From Rhizobium sp. ACO-34A (lineage in GTDB: Bacteria; Pseudomonadota; Alphaproteobacteria; Rhizobiales; Rhizobiaceae): a stretch of DNA of 64,000 nucleotides. Under the pieces are notes generated by a model. The model was not told where the DNA came from and searched no databases. It worked only from the letters and a program-made list of their open reading frames with translations. Each line of letters opens with the position of its first letter. Within the stretch, counting starts at the first letter, position 1. The stretch spans positions 1,181,001 through 1,245,000 of the forward strand of contig CP021371.1 of NCBI GenBank assembly GCA_002600635.1, in the 5' to 3' direction. The position numbers and the translations under genes are program-made. Of the stretch, positions 11,335 through 20,488 are shown piece after piece.

Positions 11335-11808
11335 TTATTGCAGGCGCAGATCGAAGGTCGTGACATCGAGCGGCTTCGGCTCGGACGGGCCGGTCATTCC
11401 GGCGGAAACGGCGGGTGCGGGGGCTGTGGCCGGAAGCGCGGCTGTCGTTGCCTGAGCGTCGATGCCGTCTTCCTGCGGACCTGCTGCGGCGACGACGGAG
11501 CCATCGGTCGTCCAGCCTTCGGCCTTGCTCATGAAGACCACCGGCGAACCGCCCATCCAGGCTTCCGTCCGCTTGAGCTTCTTTTCACCGTTGACCTCGA
11601 TGATCTCGGCGGCCTGTTTGCCCTTGGCGACCTGCGGCACGACATAGGACCGCTTCGCCGGCGCCTCTTGCGGAGCAGGGCAGTCGGCACAGGACATGAC
11701 GACGATGCTGTTCCCCCTGACAGCCTGTGGGCCGACCACCTCGATGGAAGAGGCATAGGCCGGAGCGGCGGCAACCAGCAGAATGGACGTCAGAACGAGT
11801 TTGCGCAT
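11335..11808 (-). CDS. Small secreted protein, possibly HPE1-like
   Basis: The 157-residue product has a clean signal peptide (MRKLVLTSILLVAAAPAYAS) and a short mature domain beginning IEVVGPQAVRGNSIVVMSC with a CADC cysteine pair. A positively charged middle (EVNGEKKLKRTEAWMGGSP) and a low-complexity Ala/Pro-rich tail follow. I recall this N-terminal pattern from rhizobial proteins annotated as plant virulence effector HPE1-like, but cannot confirm it here. It is predicted to be periplasmic or exported. It stands alone between the chemoreceptor and purD on the minus strand with its own likely terminator. Treat the HPE1 link as a lead, not a function. Confidence 0.6.
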   Translation of the reverse strand: MRKLVLTSILLVAAAPAYASSIEVVGPQAVRGNSIVVMSCADCPAPQEAPAKRSYVVPQVAKGKQAAEIIEVNGEKKLKRTEAWMGGSPVVFMSKAEGWTTDGSVVAAAGPQEDGIDAQATTAALPATAPAPAVSAGMTGPSEPKPLDVTTFDLRLQ

Positions 11809-11923
11809 GGCGAGTTCCCCGAATGTCTTTCAAGGGGAAAATAGCCGCTCTTCGTTGCGATCCGGTCAGACGCATCGCTACAATTTTATCGATGCGTCGT
11901 TTTTTGACGGCCGTAAGAGCGCG

Positions 11924-13195
11924 TCAGGTCTTGTCGCGGCCGATGGCACGCCAGCCGATGTCCCGACGGCAGAAACCGTTGTCCCAGGAAATCCGGTCGA
12001 CAAGGCCATAGGCACGGTCCCTGGCTTCGGCAACATCGTGGCCGAGCGCGGTCACGTTCAGCACGCGTCCGCCGGTGGCGACCAGCTGTCCATCCTTGAG
12101 CGCGGTGCCGGCGTGGAAGACCCGGGCATTGGCTTCGGGTTCAGGCAGCGTGCCGATCGGCGTGTTCTTCTCGTAGGAACCGGGATAGCCCTTGGATGCC
12201 ATGACGACGGTGAGCGCCGCCTCGTCCCGCCACTCGGCGGAAACCTCGTGCAGCCGGCCTGTCGCGGCTGCGTGAAGGAGCGGCAGGAGATCGCTCTTCA
12301 GCCGCATCATCAGCACCTGGCACTCCGGGTCTCCGAAGCGGACATTGTACTCGATAAGTTCGGGGCCTTTTTCGGTGATCATCAGGCCGGCGAAGAACAC
12401 GCCGGAAAAGGGCATGCCCATTTCCGCCATGCCGCGCATGGTCGGCTCGATGATTTCGCGCATGGTGCGCTCCACCAGTTCCGGCGTCATGACCGGAGCG
12501 GGGGAGTAAGCGCCCATGCCGCCGGTGTTCGGGCCGGTATCGCCGTCGCCGACGCGCTTGTGGTCCTGCGCGGTTGCGAGCGCCAGCAGGCTCTTGCCGT
12601 CGGAGAGGCAGAAGAAGCTCGCTTCCTCGCCATCGAGGAAGGCCTCGACCACGACTTCCGCACCGGCATCGCCAAATGCACCCTCGAAGCAGTCATCGAC
12701 CGCCGCCAGCGCTTCATCGACTGTCATCGCCACGGTCACGCCCTTGCCGGCGGCAAGGCCGTCAGCCTTGATGACGATGGGCGCACCCTGCGCGCGGATA
12801 TAGGCCTTGGCCTTCGGCGCGTTGTTGAAGCGCTGATAGGCGCCGGTCGGGATGTCGAAGCGGGCGCAGAGATCCTTGGTGAAGCCCTTGGAACCTTCGA
12901 GCTGGGCTGCGGCGGCGGACGGGCCGAAGACATCGAAGCCTTCCGCGCGCAGCTTGTCGGCAAGGCCTGCGACCAGCGGCGCTTCCGGACCGACGACGAC
13001 GAAGTCGATTTCGTGTCCGCGACAGAAGGCGAGGATTTCCTCGAGGTCATCGACGGAAATCGGAACCAGCGTCGCGTATTCGCCGATCCCCGGATTGCCC
13101 GGGGCCGCGTAGAATGCCTCCATCAGAGGCGATTGCGCCAGCTTCCATGCGAGTGCATGCTCACGTCCGCCAGAACCGATCAACAGAACTTTCAT
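11924..13195 (-). CDS. purD: Phosphoribosylamine-glycine ligase (GAR synthetase)
   Basis: The 423-residue enzyme joins phosphoribosylamine and glycine with ATP, the second step of purine synthesis. The N-terminus [19 protein letters not shown], the segment [17 protein letters not shown], the ATP-grasp residues around [14 protein letters not shown], and [14 protein letters not shown] are all standard for PurD, and length is typical. ATG 13195 is used instead of the in-frame ATG at 13216 because it gives the family start. It is monocistronic, divergent from the tex gene at 13374. Confidence 0.97.
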   Translation of the reverse strand: MKVLLIGSGGREHALAWKLAQSPLMEAFYAAPGNPGIGEYATLVPISVDDLEEILAFCRGHEIDFVVVGPEAPLVAGLADKLRAEGFDVFGPSAAAAQLEGSKGFTKDLCARFDIPTGAYQRFNNAPKAKAYIRAQGAPIVIKADGLAAGKGVTVAMTVDEALAAVDDCFEGAFGDAGAEVVVEAFLDGEEASFFCLSDGKSLLALATAQDHKRVGDGDTGPNTGGMGAYSPAPVMTPELVERTMREIIEPTMRGMAEMGMPFSGVFFAGLMITEKGPELIEYNVRFGDPECQVLMMRLKSDLLPLLHAAATGRLHEVSAEWRDEAALTVVMASKGYPGSYEKNTPIGTLPEPEANARVFHAGTALKDGQLVATGGRVLNVTALGHDVAEARDRAYGLVDRISWDNGFCRRDIGWRAIGRDKT

Positions 13196-13373
13196 CGCCT
13201 GCCCTCCGAATGCCATGATCCCGGCGGTTAAGGGCAGGGGACCGAAAGGTCAAGGCGAAAAGCATTAAATGCGCTTCCGGCGCTTTCCTGTGGAACCCCG
13301 GGCGCCTGCGTTGCCTTCATCGCCGCTGCCGCTATGGTCGCGGCTCGCAAATTTTGGAGAACACCGGATCACC

Positions 13374-15692
13374 ATGGCCGACGACAACAAATCCATCGCC
13401 GCGATCATCGCTTCCGAGATCAAGGCTCGCCCCGATCAGGTGGCATCCGCCGTGCAGTTGCTCGATGAGGGCGCGACCGTTCCCTTCATCGCCCGCTACC
13501 GCAAGGAAGTGACGGGCGGTCTCGACGATACGCAGTTGCGCGATCTGGCCGAACGGCTCACCTATCTGCGCGAGCTTGCCGCCCGCCGCAAGGCAATCGT
13601 CGAGTCGATCACTTCGCAGGGCAAGATGACCGACGAACTGATGGTCAAGATTTTCCAGGTCGGCACCAAGGCCGAGCTTGAGGACATCTACCTCCCCTAC
13701 AAGCCGAAGCGCCGCACCCGCGCCGAGATCGCCCGCGAAAAGGGCCTGCAGCCGCTGGCCGATGCCATATGGTCCAACCGTGCAGCCGATCCCCAGCAAC
13801 TGGCCGAGGCCTATATCACCGCCGATGTTCCTGACGTGAAGGCGGCTCTCGAGGGTGCGCGCGACATCGTCGCCGAGACGATTTCGGAAAATGCCGACCT
13901 GATCGGCCGTCTGCGCAATGACATGAAGGATCGCGCAGTTCTCTATTCCAGGGTGGTCGAGGGCAAGGAAAATACCGGCGAGAAATTCGCCGACTACTTC
14001 GATCATTTCGAACGCTGGGCGACGGTTCCGGGCCATCGCGCGCTCGCCATGCTGCGCGGCTGGAACGAGGAAATGCTGACTCTTTCGATCGAGGTCGACA
14101 AGGACGATCCGTCGCCGGTCAAGCCGGCGCAGCGCACCATCGCCGCAGCCTATGAGATCCGTCAGGCAGGCCCGGCCGACAAGTGGCTGATGGAGGCTGC
14201 CGGCTGGACATGGCGCGTGAAGCTCTCCGTTTCGCTGTCGCTCGACCTGATGCGCGAACTGCGTGAACGCGCCGAAGAAGAAGCGATCCACGTCTTCGCC
14301 CGCAACCTCAAGGATCTGCTGCTTGCCGCTCCCGCCGGCTCCCGCGCCACCATGGGTCTCGACCCCGGCATTCGCACTGGCGTAAAGGTCGCGATTGTCG
14401 ATGGAACCGGCAAGCTGCTGGAGACGACGACCGTCTATCCCTTCCCGCCGAAGAACGATGTGCGTGGCACGCAGGTGGAGCTCGCAGGCCTCATCCGCAA
14501 GCACAATGTCGAACTGATCGCCATCGGTAACGGCACCGGAAGCCGCGAGACCGAAAAGCTGGTGACCGATATGCTCTCGCAGTTTCCGTCGACCGCCGCG
14601 AAGCCGACCAAGGTCATCGTCTCGGAAGCCGGCGCATCCGTCTATTCGGCATCGGAAGCCGCCGCCCGCGAATTCCCGGGCCTTGACGTTTCGCTGCGAG
14701 GGGCCGTCTCCATCGCTCGTCGCCTGCAGGACCCGCTGGCCGAACTGGTGAAGATCGAGCCGAAGTCGATCGGCGTCGGCCAGTACCAGCACGACGTCGA
14801 TCAGGGCAAGCTCGGCCGCTCGCTCGATGCGGTCGTGGAAGACGCGGTGAATGCCGTTGGCGTGGACCTCAACACGGCCTCCGTGCCGCTGCTTGCCCGC
14901 GTCTCGGGTCTCGGCGGCTCGATCGCCGAAGCCATCGTTTCCTATCGCGACCAGACCGGCGCATTCGAAAGCCGCAAGGATCTCCTGAAAGTCCCACGCC
15001 TTGGTGCCCGCACCTTTGAACAGTGCGCCGGCTTTCTGCGCATCCAGAACGGCAAGGAGCCGCTCGACGCCTCCTCCGTGCACCCGGAAGCCTATGGCGT
15101 TGCGAAAAAGATCGTCGCTGCCTGCGGCCGCGACCTGCGCAGCCTGATGGGCGACAGCGCCCTGCTGAAGGGGCTCGATCCGCGCAAGTTCATCGATGAG
15201 CAGTTCGGTCTGCCGACCGTCAAGGACATCATCGCCGAACTCGACAAGCCGGGCCGCGACCCGCGCCCGAGTTTCAAGACGGCGACCTTCGCCGAGGGCG
15301 TGGACGAGATCACCGACCTCAAGCCCGGTATGATGCTGGAAGGCACCGTCACCAACGTTGCCGCCTTCGGCGCCTTCGTCGATATCGGCGTCCATCAGGA
15401 CGGTCTCGTGCACGTTTCCCAACTTGCCGATCGCTTCGTCAAGGACCCGCATGAGGTGGTCAAAGCCGGCGACGTGGTGAAGGTTCGCGTGGTCGAGGTC
15501 GATGTCAAGCGCAAGCGCATCGCGCTCACCATGCGCAAGGATGGCGGCGAGGCTCCGGCCCCCTCGGCCCGTGACAATCGCGGCCAGTCCAACATGCGCA
15601 ACTCCGGCGGCAAGTCGGGCGGCGGCCGCCAGGAGACGCCCGCCATCGGCGGTCTCGGCGCTGCATTGGCCGAGGCCATGCGCCGGAAGTAA
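13374..15692 (+). CDS. tex: Tex family RNA-binding transcription accessory protein
   Basis: The 772-residue protein matches Tex throughout. It has an N-terminal helical region with [19 protein letters not shown] and [22 protein letters not shown] YqgF/RNase H-like core follows with [20 protein letters not shown]. Helix-hairpin-helix repeats ([22 protein letters not shown]) come next, and a C-terminal S1 domain starts at [20 protein letters not shown] basic glycine-rich tail ends the protein. Tex binds nucleic acid and affects transcription and stress tolerance in several bacteria. ATG 13374 is preferred to the upstream in-frame start at 13269 because GGAGA precedes it and MADDNK is the usual opening. 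Confidence 0.96.
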   Translation: MADDNKSIAAIIASEIKARPDQVASAVQLLDEGATVPFIARYRKEVTGGLDDTQLRDLAERLTYLRELAARRKAIVESITSQGKMTDELMVKIFQVGTKAELEDIYLPYKPKRRTRAEIAREKGLQPLADAIWSNRAADPQQLAEAYITADVPDVKAALEGARDIVAETISENADLIGRLRNDMKDRAVLYSRVVEGKENTGEKFADYFDHFERWATVPGHRALAMLRGWNEEMLTLSIEVDKDDPSPVKPAQRTIAAAYEIRQAGPADKWLMEAAGWTWRVKLSVSLSLDLMRELRERAEEEAIHVFARNLKDLLLAAPAGSRATMGLDPGIRTGVKVAIVDGTGKLLETTTVYPFPPKNDVRGTQVELAGLIRKHNVELIAIGNGTGSRETEKLVTDMLSQFPSTAAKPTKVIVSEAGASVYSASEAAAREFPGLDVSLRGAVSIARRLQDPLAELVKIEPKSIGVGQYQHDVDQGKLGRSLDAVVEDAVNAVGVDLNTASVPLLARVSGLGGSIAEAIVSYRDQTGAFESRKDLLKVPRLGARTFEQCAGFLRIQNGKEPLDASSVHPEAYGVAKKIVAACGRDLRSLMGDSALLKGLDPRKFIDEQFGLPTVKDIIAELDKPGRDPRPSFKTATFAEGVDEITDLKPGMMLEGTVTNVAAFGAFVDIGVHQDGLVHVSQLADRFVKDPHEVVKAGDVVKVRVVEVDVKRKRIALTMRKDGGEAPAPSARDNRGQSNMRNSGGKSGGGRQETPAIGGLGAALAEAMRRK

Positions 15693-15698
15693 ACGGCT

Positions 15699-15762
15699 CC
15701 TGTCTTGAACGCATGCCGCATGAAGGCACATGGTTGTCTGGTGCGGCATGCGCGAAAACAGG
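15699..15762 (+). terminator. Long imperfect hairpin after tex
   Basis: A perfect 11-bp inverted repeat (CGCATGCCGCA ... TGCGGCATGCG) is extended outward by CCTGT/ACAGG, with a 21-nt loop. It starts 7 bp after the tex stop. There is no strong T-run, so it is a weak or stabilising terminator candidate. Confidence 0.45.
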
Positions 15763-15971
15763 GGCTTGAAGGAAGGGACAGCGATTTCCCCAAAATCATG
15801 TTGCATTGCAATGTGATACGCCGGATTCAAGCCAGCGACAGGGACCTCTGAAAAACCTCCGCTGAACGATGCCTCAAAAAATATGAAGCTTCTATAACAA
15901 TGTCGTGCTTGCCTCGTGAGGCAGACGCGATAGATTCTAGACGTTTGTATAAGGCATTATGGGGGCAATGA

Positions 15972-17228
15972 ATGACCTCAAGGCTTGAGGACTTACTGTC
16001 AAGGATCATCTGCAAGGGAAATTTCCGCGTAACCTTCGCGGATGGAAGGACAAAGACTATCGGAGATGGCAGCGGCGAACTGGTCGCCTTGCGCTTCACC
16101 GATGAGAAGGCAGAAAACGAGCTGGTTTCCGATCCCCAGCTCAAGCTTGGTGAAATCTATATGGATGGCCGAATGATCGTCGAACACGGCGATATCTACG
16201 ACCTCCTGGCTCTCATCAAGTCGAATACCCTTTCCGAGGGCTTGAACTTCAGCATGATATGGCGCGGATTGGCGCGCTATTGCCTGACCCGGATCTGCGG
16301 TCTCTTCCCGGTCAATCACAATCGCCGCAACGTCGCGCATCACTACGATCTCTCCGCCAAGCTCTTCGACCTCTTCCTCGATCAGGACTGGCAGTATTCC
16401 TGCGCCTATTTCGAACCCGCCGGCATTTCGCTCGATGAGGCCCAGCTCGCCAAGAAGCGGCATATCGCGGCCAAGCTTCGTCTTGAAAAGGACCAGCGGG
16501 TGCTGGAAATCGGTTCCGGCTGGGGCGGCATGGCCATGTATCTTGCCGAAATGGCGGGCGTCGAGGTGAACGGCATCACGCTTTCGACCGAACAGTTGCG
16601 CGTCTCGCGCAGCCGGGCCGAAAAGCGCGGCCTTGCTTCCCGCGTCCGGTTCGATCTTCAGGACTATCGAACCATGCGTGCGGCACCCTTCGACCGCATC
16701 GTCTCCGTCGGCATGTTCGAGCATGTCGGGCCGACCAATTACCGCAACTTCTTCGGAAAGGTGTCGGAGCTTCTGAAGGATGACGGCGTGATGGTGCTCC
16801 ACTCCATCGGACAACCCTATCCGGCGCTCTACAACAATCCCTTCTTCGAAAAGTACATCTTCCCCGGAGGCTATATTCCCTCCGTGGCCGAGGTGCTGCC
16901 CGCAATCGAGAAGTCGGGCCTGCTGATCCGTGACGTGGAGATCCTGCCGCTTCACTATGGCTATACGCTTCGGCACTGGCGACAACGTTTCCTTGCCCGC
17001 AAGGCCGAGGCCGTGGCGCTTTACGACGAGCGTTTCTTCCGCATGTGGGAATTCTATCTCGCCGGCTCCGAAATGGCCTTCACCCACGAGAACTTCTTCA
17101 TCTTCCAGATGCAGATCACCAAGAGCCAGTTCGTCGTGCCCGACAACCGCAACTATATCGCCGAAGCCGAGGCAAAGTTGAGGGCGGCGGAAGAGGCAAG
17201 GGCGCCGCTGGAGAAGGTGGAGTTCTAG
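15972..17228 (+). CDS. cfa: Cyclopropane-fatty-acyl-phospholipid synthase family protein
   Basis: The 418-residue enzyme has the SAM-dependent CFA synthase layout. The N-terminal domain (residues 1-120) holds LGEIYMDGRMIVEHGDIYDLL. YDLSAKLFDLFLDQDWQYSC leads into the methyltransferase core, where motif I is VLEIGSGWGGMAMYLAE. EHVGPTNYRNFF and the C-terminal FEFYLAGSEMAF-like segment follow. The family methylenates unsaturated acyl chains of membrane phospholipids, a stationary-phase and acid-stress adaptation. It is transcribed alone, and the ATG follows GGGGGCA. Rhizobial genomes often carry several cfa paralogues, so the exact paralogue is not assigned. Confidence 0.9.
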   Translation: MTSRLEDLLSRIICKGNFRVTFADGRTKTIGDGSGELVALRFTDEKAENELVSDPQLKLGEIYMDGRMIVEHGDIYDLLALIKSNTLSEGLNFSMIWRGLARYCLTRICGLFPVNHNRRNVAHHYDLSAKLFDLFLDQDWQYSCAYFEPAGISLDEAQLAKKRHIAAKLRLEKDQRVLEIGSGWGGMAMYLAEMAGVEVNGITLSTEQLRVSRSRAEKRGLASRVRFDLQDYRTMRAAPFDRIVSVGMFEHVGPTNYRNFFGKVSELLKDDGVMVLHSIGQPYPALYNNPFFEKYIFPGGYIPSVAEVLPAIEKSGLLIRDVEILPLHYGYTLRHWRQRFLARKAEAVALYDERFFRMWEFYLAGSEMAFTHENFFIFQMQITKSQFVVPDNRNYIAEAEAKLRAAEEARAPLEKVEF

Positions 17229-17383
17229 AACTGCCGGCGGATGGGTGAAGCCCGGGAACGCCCGAGAGGGACGGGGCTGCGGCTCCGTCTTGGTTAATGC
17301 TCCGGTAATGCATTCGTGCGATTTTGACGCATCCTCTCTGCAGATCAGCAGAATTTCAGTATTGCGTTTTTTAGGATCGACCC

Positions 17384-18187
17384 ATGCGTAAGCCGGTGCT
17401 TGCTCTCGTTTCCGCGAGCTTTTTCAGTATTATTGCCACCGAAAGCCATGCTGGCGAGCATTTCTGGTCCGGCGACTGGTATCTGACGCTTGGCGGCGCC
17501 GGCATTTCCGGCCCGAAGTTCGAAGGCGCCGATAGCCGCAAGCTCTCCTTCTCGCCGATCATCTCGCTCGGTCGTCAGGGCAGCGGCTCGCGTTTCTCGT
17601 CGCGCAACGACAGCGCATCGCTCGCCATCGTCGATACCGACATGTTCCGCGCCGGTATCGCCGGCAAGTTCGTGCCCGCGCGCGATTCCGATGACTACCG
17701 CGACATCAAGGGACTTTCCGACGTCAGGTGGGGCGCAGAACTCGGCGGCTTCGTCGATGTCTACCCGACCGATTTTGTCCGTCTGCGTGGCGAATTGCGC
17801 CAGGGCATCCGCAGCCACGACGGCCTCGTCGCCGATCTCTCGGCGGATGTCTTCACCGATATCGCCCCGGATATCCAGCTCTCCGGCGGTCCGCGCGCCC
17901 GTTACGCAACGAGCGGCTACACCAAGGCCTATTACGGCGTGAACGCAGAGGAATCCGCGGCCTCCGGCCTCAGCCAGTATGATCCGGATGGCGGCTGGCA
18001 GTCGGTCGGCGTCGGCACGGCGCTCACCTGGAAGGCGACAGAAAAGCTTTCCACCAGCGCGTTTGCCGAATATTCCCGCCTCGTCGGCTCCGCCGGCGAC
18101 AGCTCGCTGGTTCAGGAGCGTGGTTCCCGCAACCAGTTCATGTTCGGCGTTTCCGCCAGCTACAAGTTCGGCTTCAGCCTCGATTGA
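17384..18187 (+). CDS. MipA/OmpV family outer membrane protein
   Basis: The 267-residue protein has a signal peptide (about 1-23, ending ESHAGE) and a beta-barrel-like mature region rich in alternating aromatic residues. It opens WSGDWYLTLGGAGISGPKFEGADSR and closes with FGVSASYKFGFSLD, a typical C-terminal beta-strand. The MipA/OmpV family forms small outer-membrane barrels or MltA-interacting proteins. It follows the cfa gene by 155 bp, enough for its own promoter. Confidence 0.85.
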   Translation: MRKPVLALVSASFFSIIATESHAGEHFWSGDWYLTLGGAGISGPKFEGADSRKLSFSPIISLGRQGSGSRFSSRNDSASLAIVDTDMFRAGIAGKFVPARDSDDYRDIKGLSDVRWGAELGGFVDVYPTDFVRLRGELRQGIRSHDGLVADLSADVFTDIAPDIQLSGGPRARYATSGYTKAYYGVNAEESAASGLSQYDPDGGWQSVGVGTALTWKATEKLSTSAFAEYSRLVGSAGDSSLVQERGSRNQFMFGVSASYKFGFSLD

Positions 18188-18230
18188 GGCCGAAGCTCTT
18201 CCCGCTTTTCCGGCAGAAGCCGGGAGCGGT

Positions 18231-18986
18231 CTAGATCCTGTCCGGGTTGATCGACACCACGACGTAGGAATACTCGGTGGTGTCGTCACTACGGCCCTCG
18301 ACATTGCCGGCCAGACCGCGGCCGGTGACCTTGGTCTTGCCGTCCGCGGACGTCACCGTGCCGCCGATGGCGACGCCTGCGGAAGCCCCGGCATACTGGT
18401 TGGTGACGTCTGTGAGCTTGTCGGCCCGCCATGCGTTGAGCACGAGAATGACATCGCTGCCGGCGGCTTTTCGCTCCTTGATGATCCCGCGGCATTCGTC
18501 GCCGATATTGTTCATCACGAGTTTCGCACCGGCCTCCGTCAGGGTCAGTTCACGAACGTTTTCAAGTGTATAGATGCGCGAACCCTTGCTTCCGGCATTC
18601 GCGGAGATTTCTCCGACATGCCCAAGCTTGCCGGTGGAAAGGGCGGCCCCATAGGTCCTGCTGGCATCCACCGTTTTCTTCGCTAGCCTGACCGGTTCCT
18701 CGACGACGATGTAATCGCCGATTTGCTTGAGCGCGCCGGTTTTCAGGAAGTCGTCGTAGCACATGGCATTATAGACCGTGCCGTTGCCGGTCACGAATTT
18801 TGGCCTCTTGCCTTCTCCGGAGAAGTAGAGGCGCCCGACCTCGATCCCGCTCGTGGGGGCGACCGTGGTGTAACCGCGGAGCTGGATGCTTTCCAGCGTC
18901 GGTGGCGGGGGAGGGCTGGGCATGGCAGTTTTCGCACAACCGGCCAGAGCGACGCCTGCTGCGATGAGTAGCATGTGATTTCGCAT
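18231..18986 (-). CDS. Predicted lipoprotein, unrecognised
   Basis: The 251-residue product has a lipoprotein signal: MRNHMLLIAAGVALAGC, with a lipobox LAGC near residue 17. The mature part begins with a proline stretch, and PTLESIQLRGYTTVAPTSG follows. The rest is mixed with no domain I recognise; a Gly/Ala-rich segment (YAGASAGVAIGGTV) lies towards the end. ATG 18986 follows GGGGGA, better placed than a TTG four codons upstream. It faces the MipA gene across a 43-bp gap with a weak hairpin (18202-18229). Membrane-anchored in the periplasm is all that can be said. Confidence 0.7.
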   Translation of the reverse strand: MRNHMLLIAAGVALAGCAKTAMPSPPPPPTLESIQLRGYTTVAPTSGIEVGRLYFSGEGKRPKFVTGNGTVYNAMCYDDFLKTGALKQIGDYIVVEEPVRLAKKTVDASRTYGAALSTGKLGHVGEISANAGSKGSRIYTLENVRELTLTEAGAKLVMNNIGDECRGIIKERKAAGSDVILVLNAWRADKLTDVTNQYAGASAGVAIGGTVTSADGKTKVTGRGLAGNVEGRSDDTTEYSYVVVSINPDRI

Positions 18987-19161
18987 CGATTCCCCCAAAG
19001 ATTGTATACGTAAAAATTACAATCATTGATGTCGTTCCGACGCAATGTGAATTCTTGTAAAAATTGCTTTAACTAATGATTCAATTTATAATTGCAATCG
19101 GTCGTGACTGTGGACGGTGATCCTGCTTGACCCGACTCCGGCCTCGCCCTTAGATGGCCCC

Positions 19162-20115
19162 ATGCAACAGACAGATGATTTCGCCGGCCGCGTCGCTGAT
19201 GCGCGTTCCGATAATTGGGTTCACCGGACCTTGCCCCGCAGCTGGTGGCCGTATGCGCAGCTTGCGCGCTGGGACAGGCCGATCGGCTGGCAATTGCTCA
19301 TGTGGCCGTGCTTCTGGTCCTCGGCCATGGCCGCCAATGCGTTGGCGGCGGAAGGGCGCCTGTCCTTCTCGCTTTTCCTTTTCCATCTCTTTCTGTTCTT
19401 CGTCGGTTCGGTCGCCATGCGCGGTGCAGGCTGCACGTATAACGATCTCGTGGACCACAATATCGATATGCAGGTCGCGCGCACCCGCTCGCGTCCCCTG
19501 CCGTCTGGCCGCGTCAGCCGCAAGGAAGCGAAGATCTTCATCCTCGCCCAGGCTCTGGTCGGGTTGGCGGTGCTGCTCTGCTTCAACGGCTTTTCCATCG
19601 TGCTTGGCATCCTGTCGCTGGCGATCGTTGCCATCTATCCCTTCGCCAAGCGCTTTACCGACTGGCCGCAATTCTTCCTTGGTCTGGCCTTCTCATGGGG
19701 CGGGCTGATGGGCTGGGCGGGACTTCAGGGCTCGCTATCGCTCTCCGCCGTGCTGCTTTACGTTGCGGCTGTCGCCTGGACGATCGGTTACGACACGATC
19801 TACGCCCATCAGGACAAGGAGGACGACGCACTCGTCGGCGTCCGTTCCACCGCGCGGCTGTTCGGCGATGATACACGTTACTGGCTGATTGCCCTTTACG
19901 GCATTACCTTCCTGCTGATCCTGGCGGCTTTCATCGCCTCGGGCGTGGGCTTTTTCGCCTATCTCGGCCTGTTTGTCGCGCTGGGCATGCTGGTCCGGCA
20001 GATCGTCGTCATCGATATCGACAATGCGGATCAGTGCCTTGCCCTGTTCAAGTCCAACAACCGCGTCGGCCTGATCCTTTTTGCCGGTCTGCTGCTGGCC
20101 ATTCCTTTCGCCTGA
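19162..20115 (+). CDS. ubiA: 4-hydroxybenzoate octaprenyltransferase
   Basis: The 317-residue membrane protein carries both aspartate motifs of UbiA prenyltransferases: YNDLVDHNIDMQVARTRSRP and GYDTIYAHQDKEDD. Eight or nine hydrophobic segments surround them. It attaches the polyprenyl tail to 4-hydroxybenzoate in ubiquinone biosynthesis at the inner membrane. ATG 19162 (MQQTDDF) is chosen, although no clear Shine-Dalgarno precedes it and a GTG at 19117 is also in frame. It stands alone, followed by a terminator. Confidence 0.93.
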   Translation: MQQTDDFAGRVADARSDNWVHRTLPRSWWPYAQLARWDRPIGWQLLMWPCFWSSAMAANALAAEGRLSFSLFLFHLFLFFVGSVAMRGAGCTYNDLVDHNIDMQVARTRSRPLPSGRVSRKEAKIFILAQALVGLAVLLCFNGFSIVLGILSLAIVAIYPFAKRFTDWPQFFLGLAFSWGGLMGWAGLQGSLSLSAVLLYVAAVAWTIGYDTIYAHQDKEDDALVGVRSTARLFGDDTRYWLIALYGITFLLILAAFIASGVGFFAYLGLFVALGMLVRQIVVIDIDNADQCLALFKSNNRVGLILFAGLLLAIPFA

Positions 20116-20145
20116 TTTTCCCGCTCTCATGAAGGCCTGACCCAT

Positions 20146-20176
20146 CGCCCGGCAATGCCGGGCGGTTTGCTTTTGC
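20146..20176 (+). terminator. Terminator after ubiA
   Basis: CGCCCGGC-AAT-GCCGGGCG followed by GTTTGCTTTTG, 31 bp after the ubiA stop and before the dmeR-like operator. Confidence 0.75.
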
Positions 20177-20189
20177 CTTTTGCCTTAAA

Positions 20190-20208
20190 ATAGGGTACCC
20201 CCCTATAT
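20190..20208. promoter_or_regulatory. CsoR/RcnR-type operator (TATAGGGGGGTA)
   Basis: The minus strand reads TATAGGGGGGTACCCTA directly in front of the dmeR-like ATG at 20210. A-tract-flanked G6 runs like this are the binding sites of the RcnR/FrmR/DmeR branch. The site would be bound by the regulator encoded next to it, giving metal-relieved autorepression. No ribosome binding site is visible between it and the ATG. Confidence 0.65.
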
Positions 20209-20209
20209 T

Positions 20210-20488
20210 ATGAGTCACACGATAAAACATCAGGCAAAGCTGCTCGCCCGTGTCAGGCGGATGAAGGGGCAGATGGAAGCCATCGAAACCGCGCTGCTGG
20301 CGGAAGCGCCCTGCGGCGATGTTCTCAACATGGTCGCTTCGGTTCGTGGCGCGATCACCGGCCTGACTGCGGAACTGATCGAGGACCACATTCGCGAGCA
20401 TGTGGTCAATCCGGACCGCGAGGAAGACCCCGAGCGCGCCAAAGGGGCTGCCGAACTTATCGATGTCATCAGGAGCTATCTGAAATGA
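20210..20488 (+). CDS. dmeR: Metal-sensing repressor, DmeR/RcnR type (CsoR family)
   Basis: The 92-residue all-helical repressor belongs to the CsoR/FrmR/RcnR family: MSHTIKHQAKLLARVRRMKGQ is close to the RcnR/FrmR start, and APCGDVLNMVASVRGAI carries the conserved cysteine. His at position 3 and HIREHVVNP fit the nickel/cobalt-type ligands of RcnR/DmeR. It overlaps the downstream efflux gene by 4 bp (ATGA), which identifies the pair as a dmeRF-like operon as described in Rhizobium and Agrobacterium. It should repress its own promoter until Ni or Co binds. FrmR-type formaldehyde sensing is the alternative, but the efflux partner argues against it. Confidence 0.87.
   Translation: MSHTIKHQAKLLARVRRMKGQMEAIETALLAEAPCGDVLNMVASVRGAITGLTAELIEDHIREHVVNPDREEDPERAKGAAELIDVIRSYLK

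Noticed and set aside
13332..15830. 832-residue antisense frame over tex
   Set aside because: Tex is certain on the plus strand; the antisense frame shows shadow composition (His/Arg/Gly-rich) and no domain.
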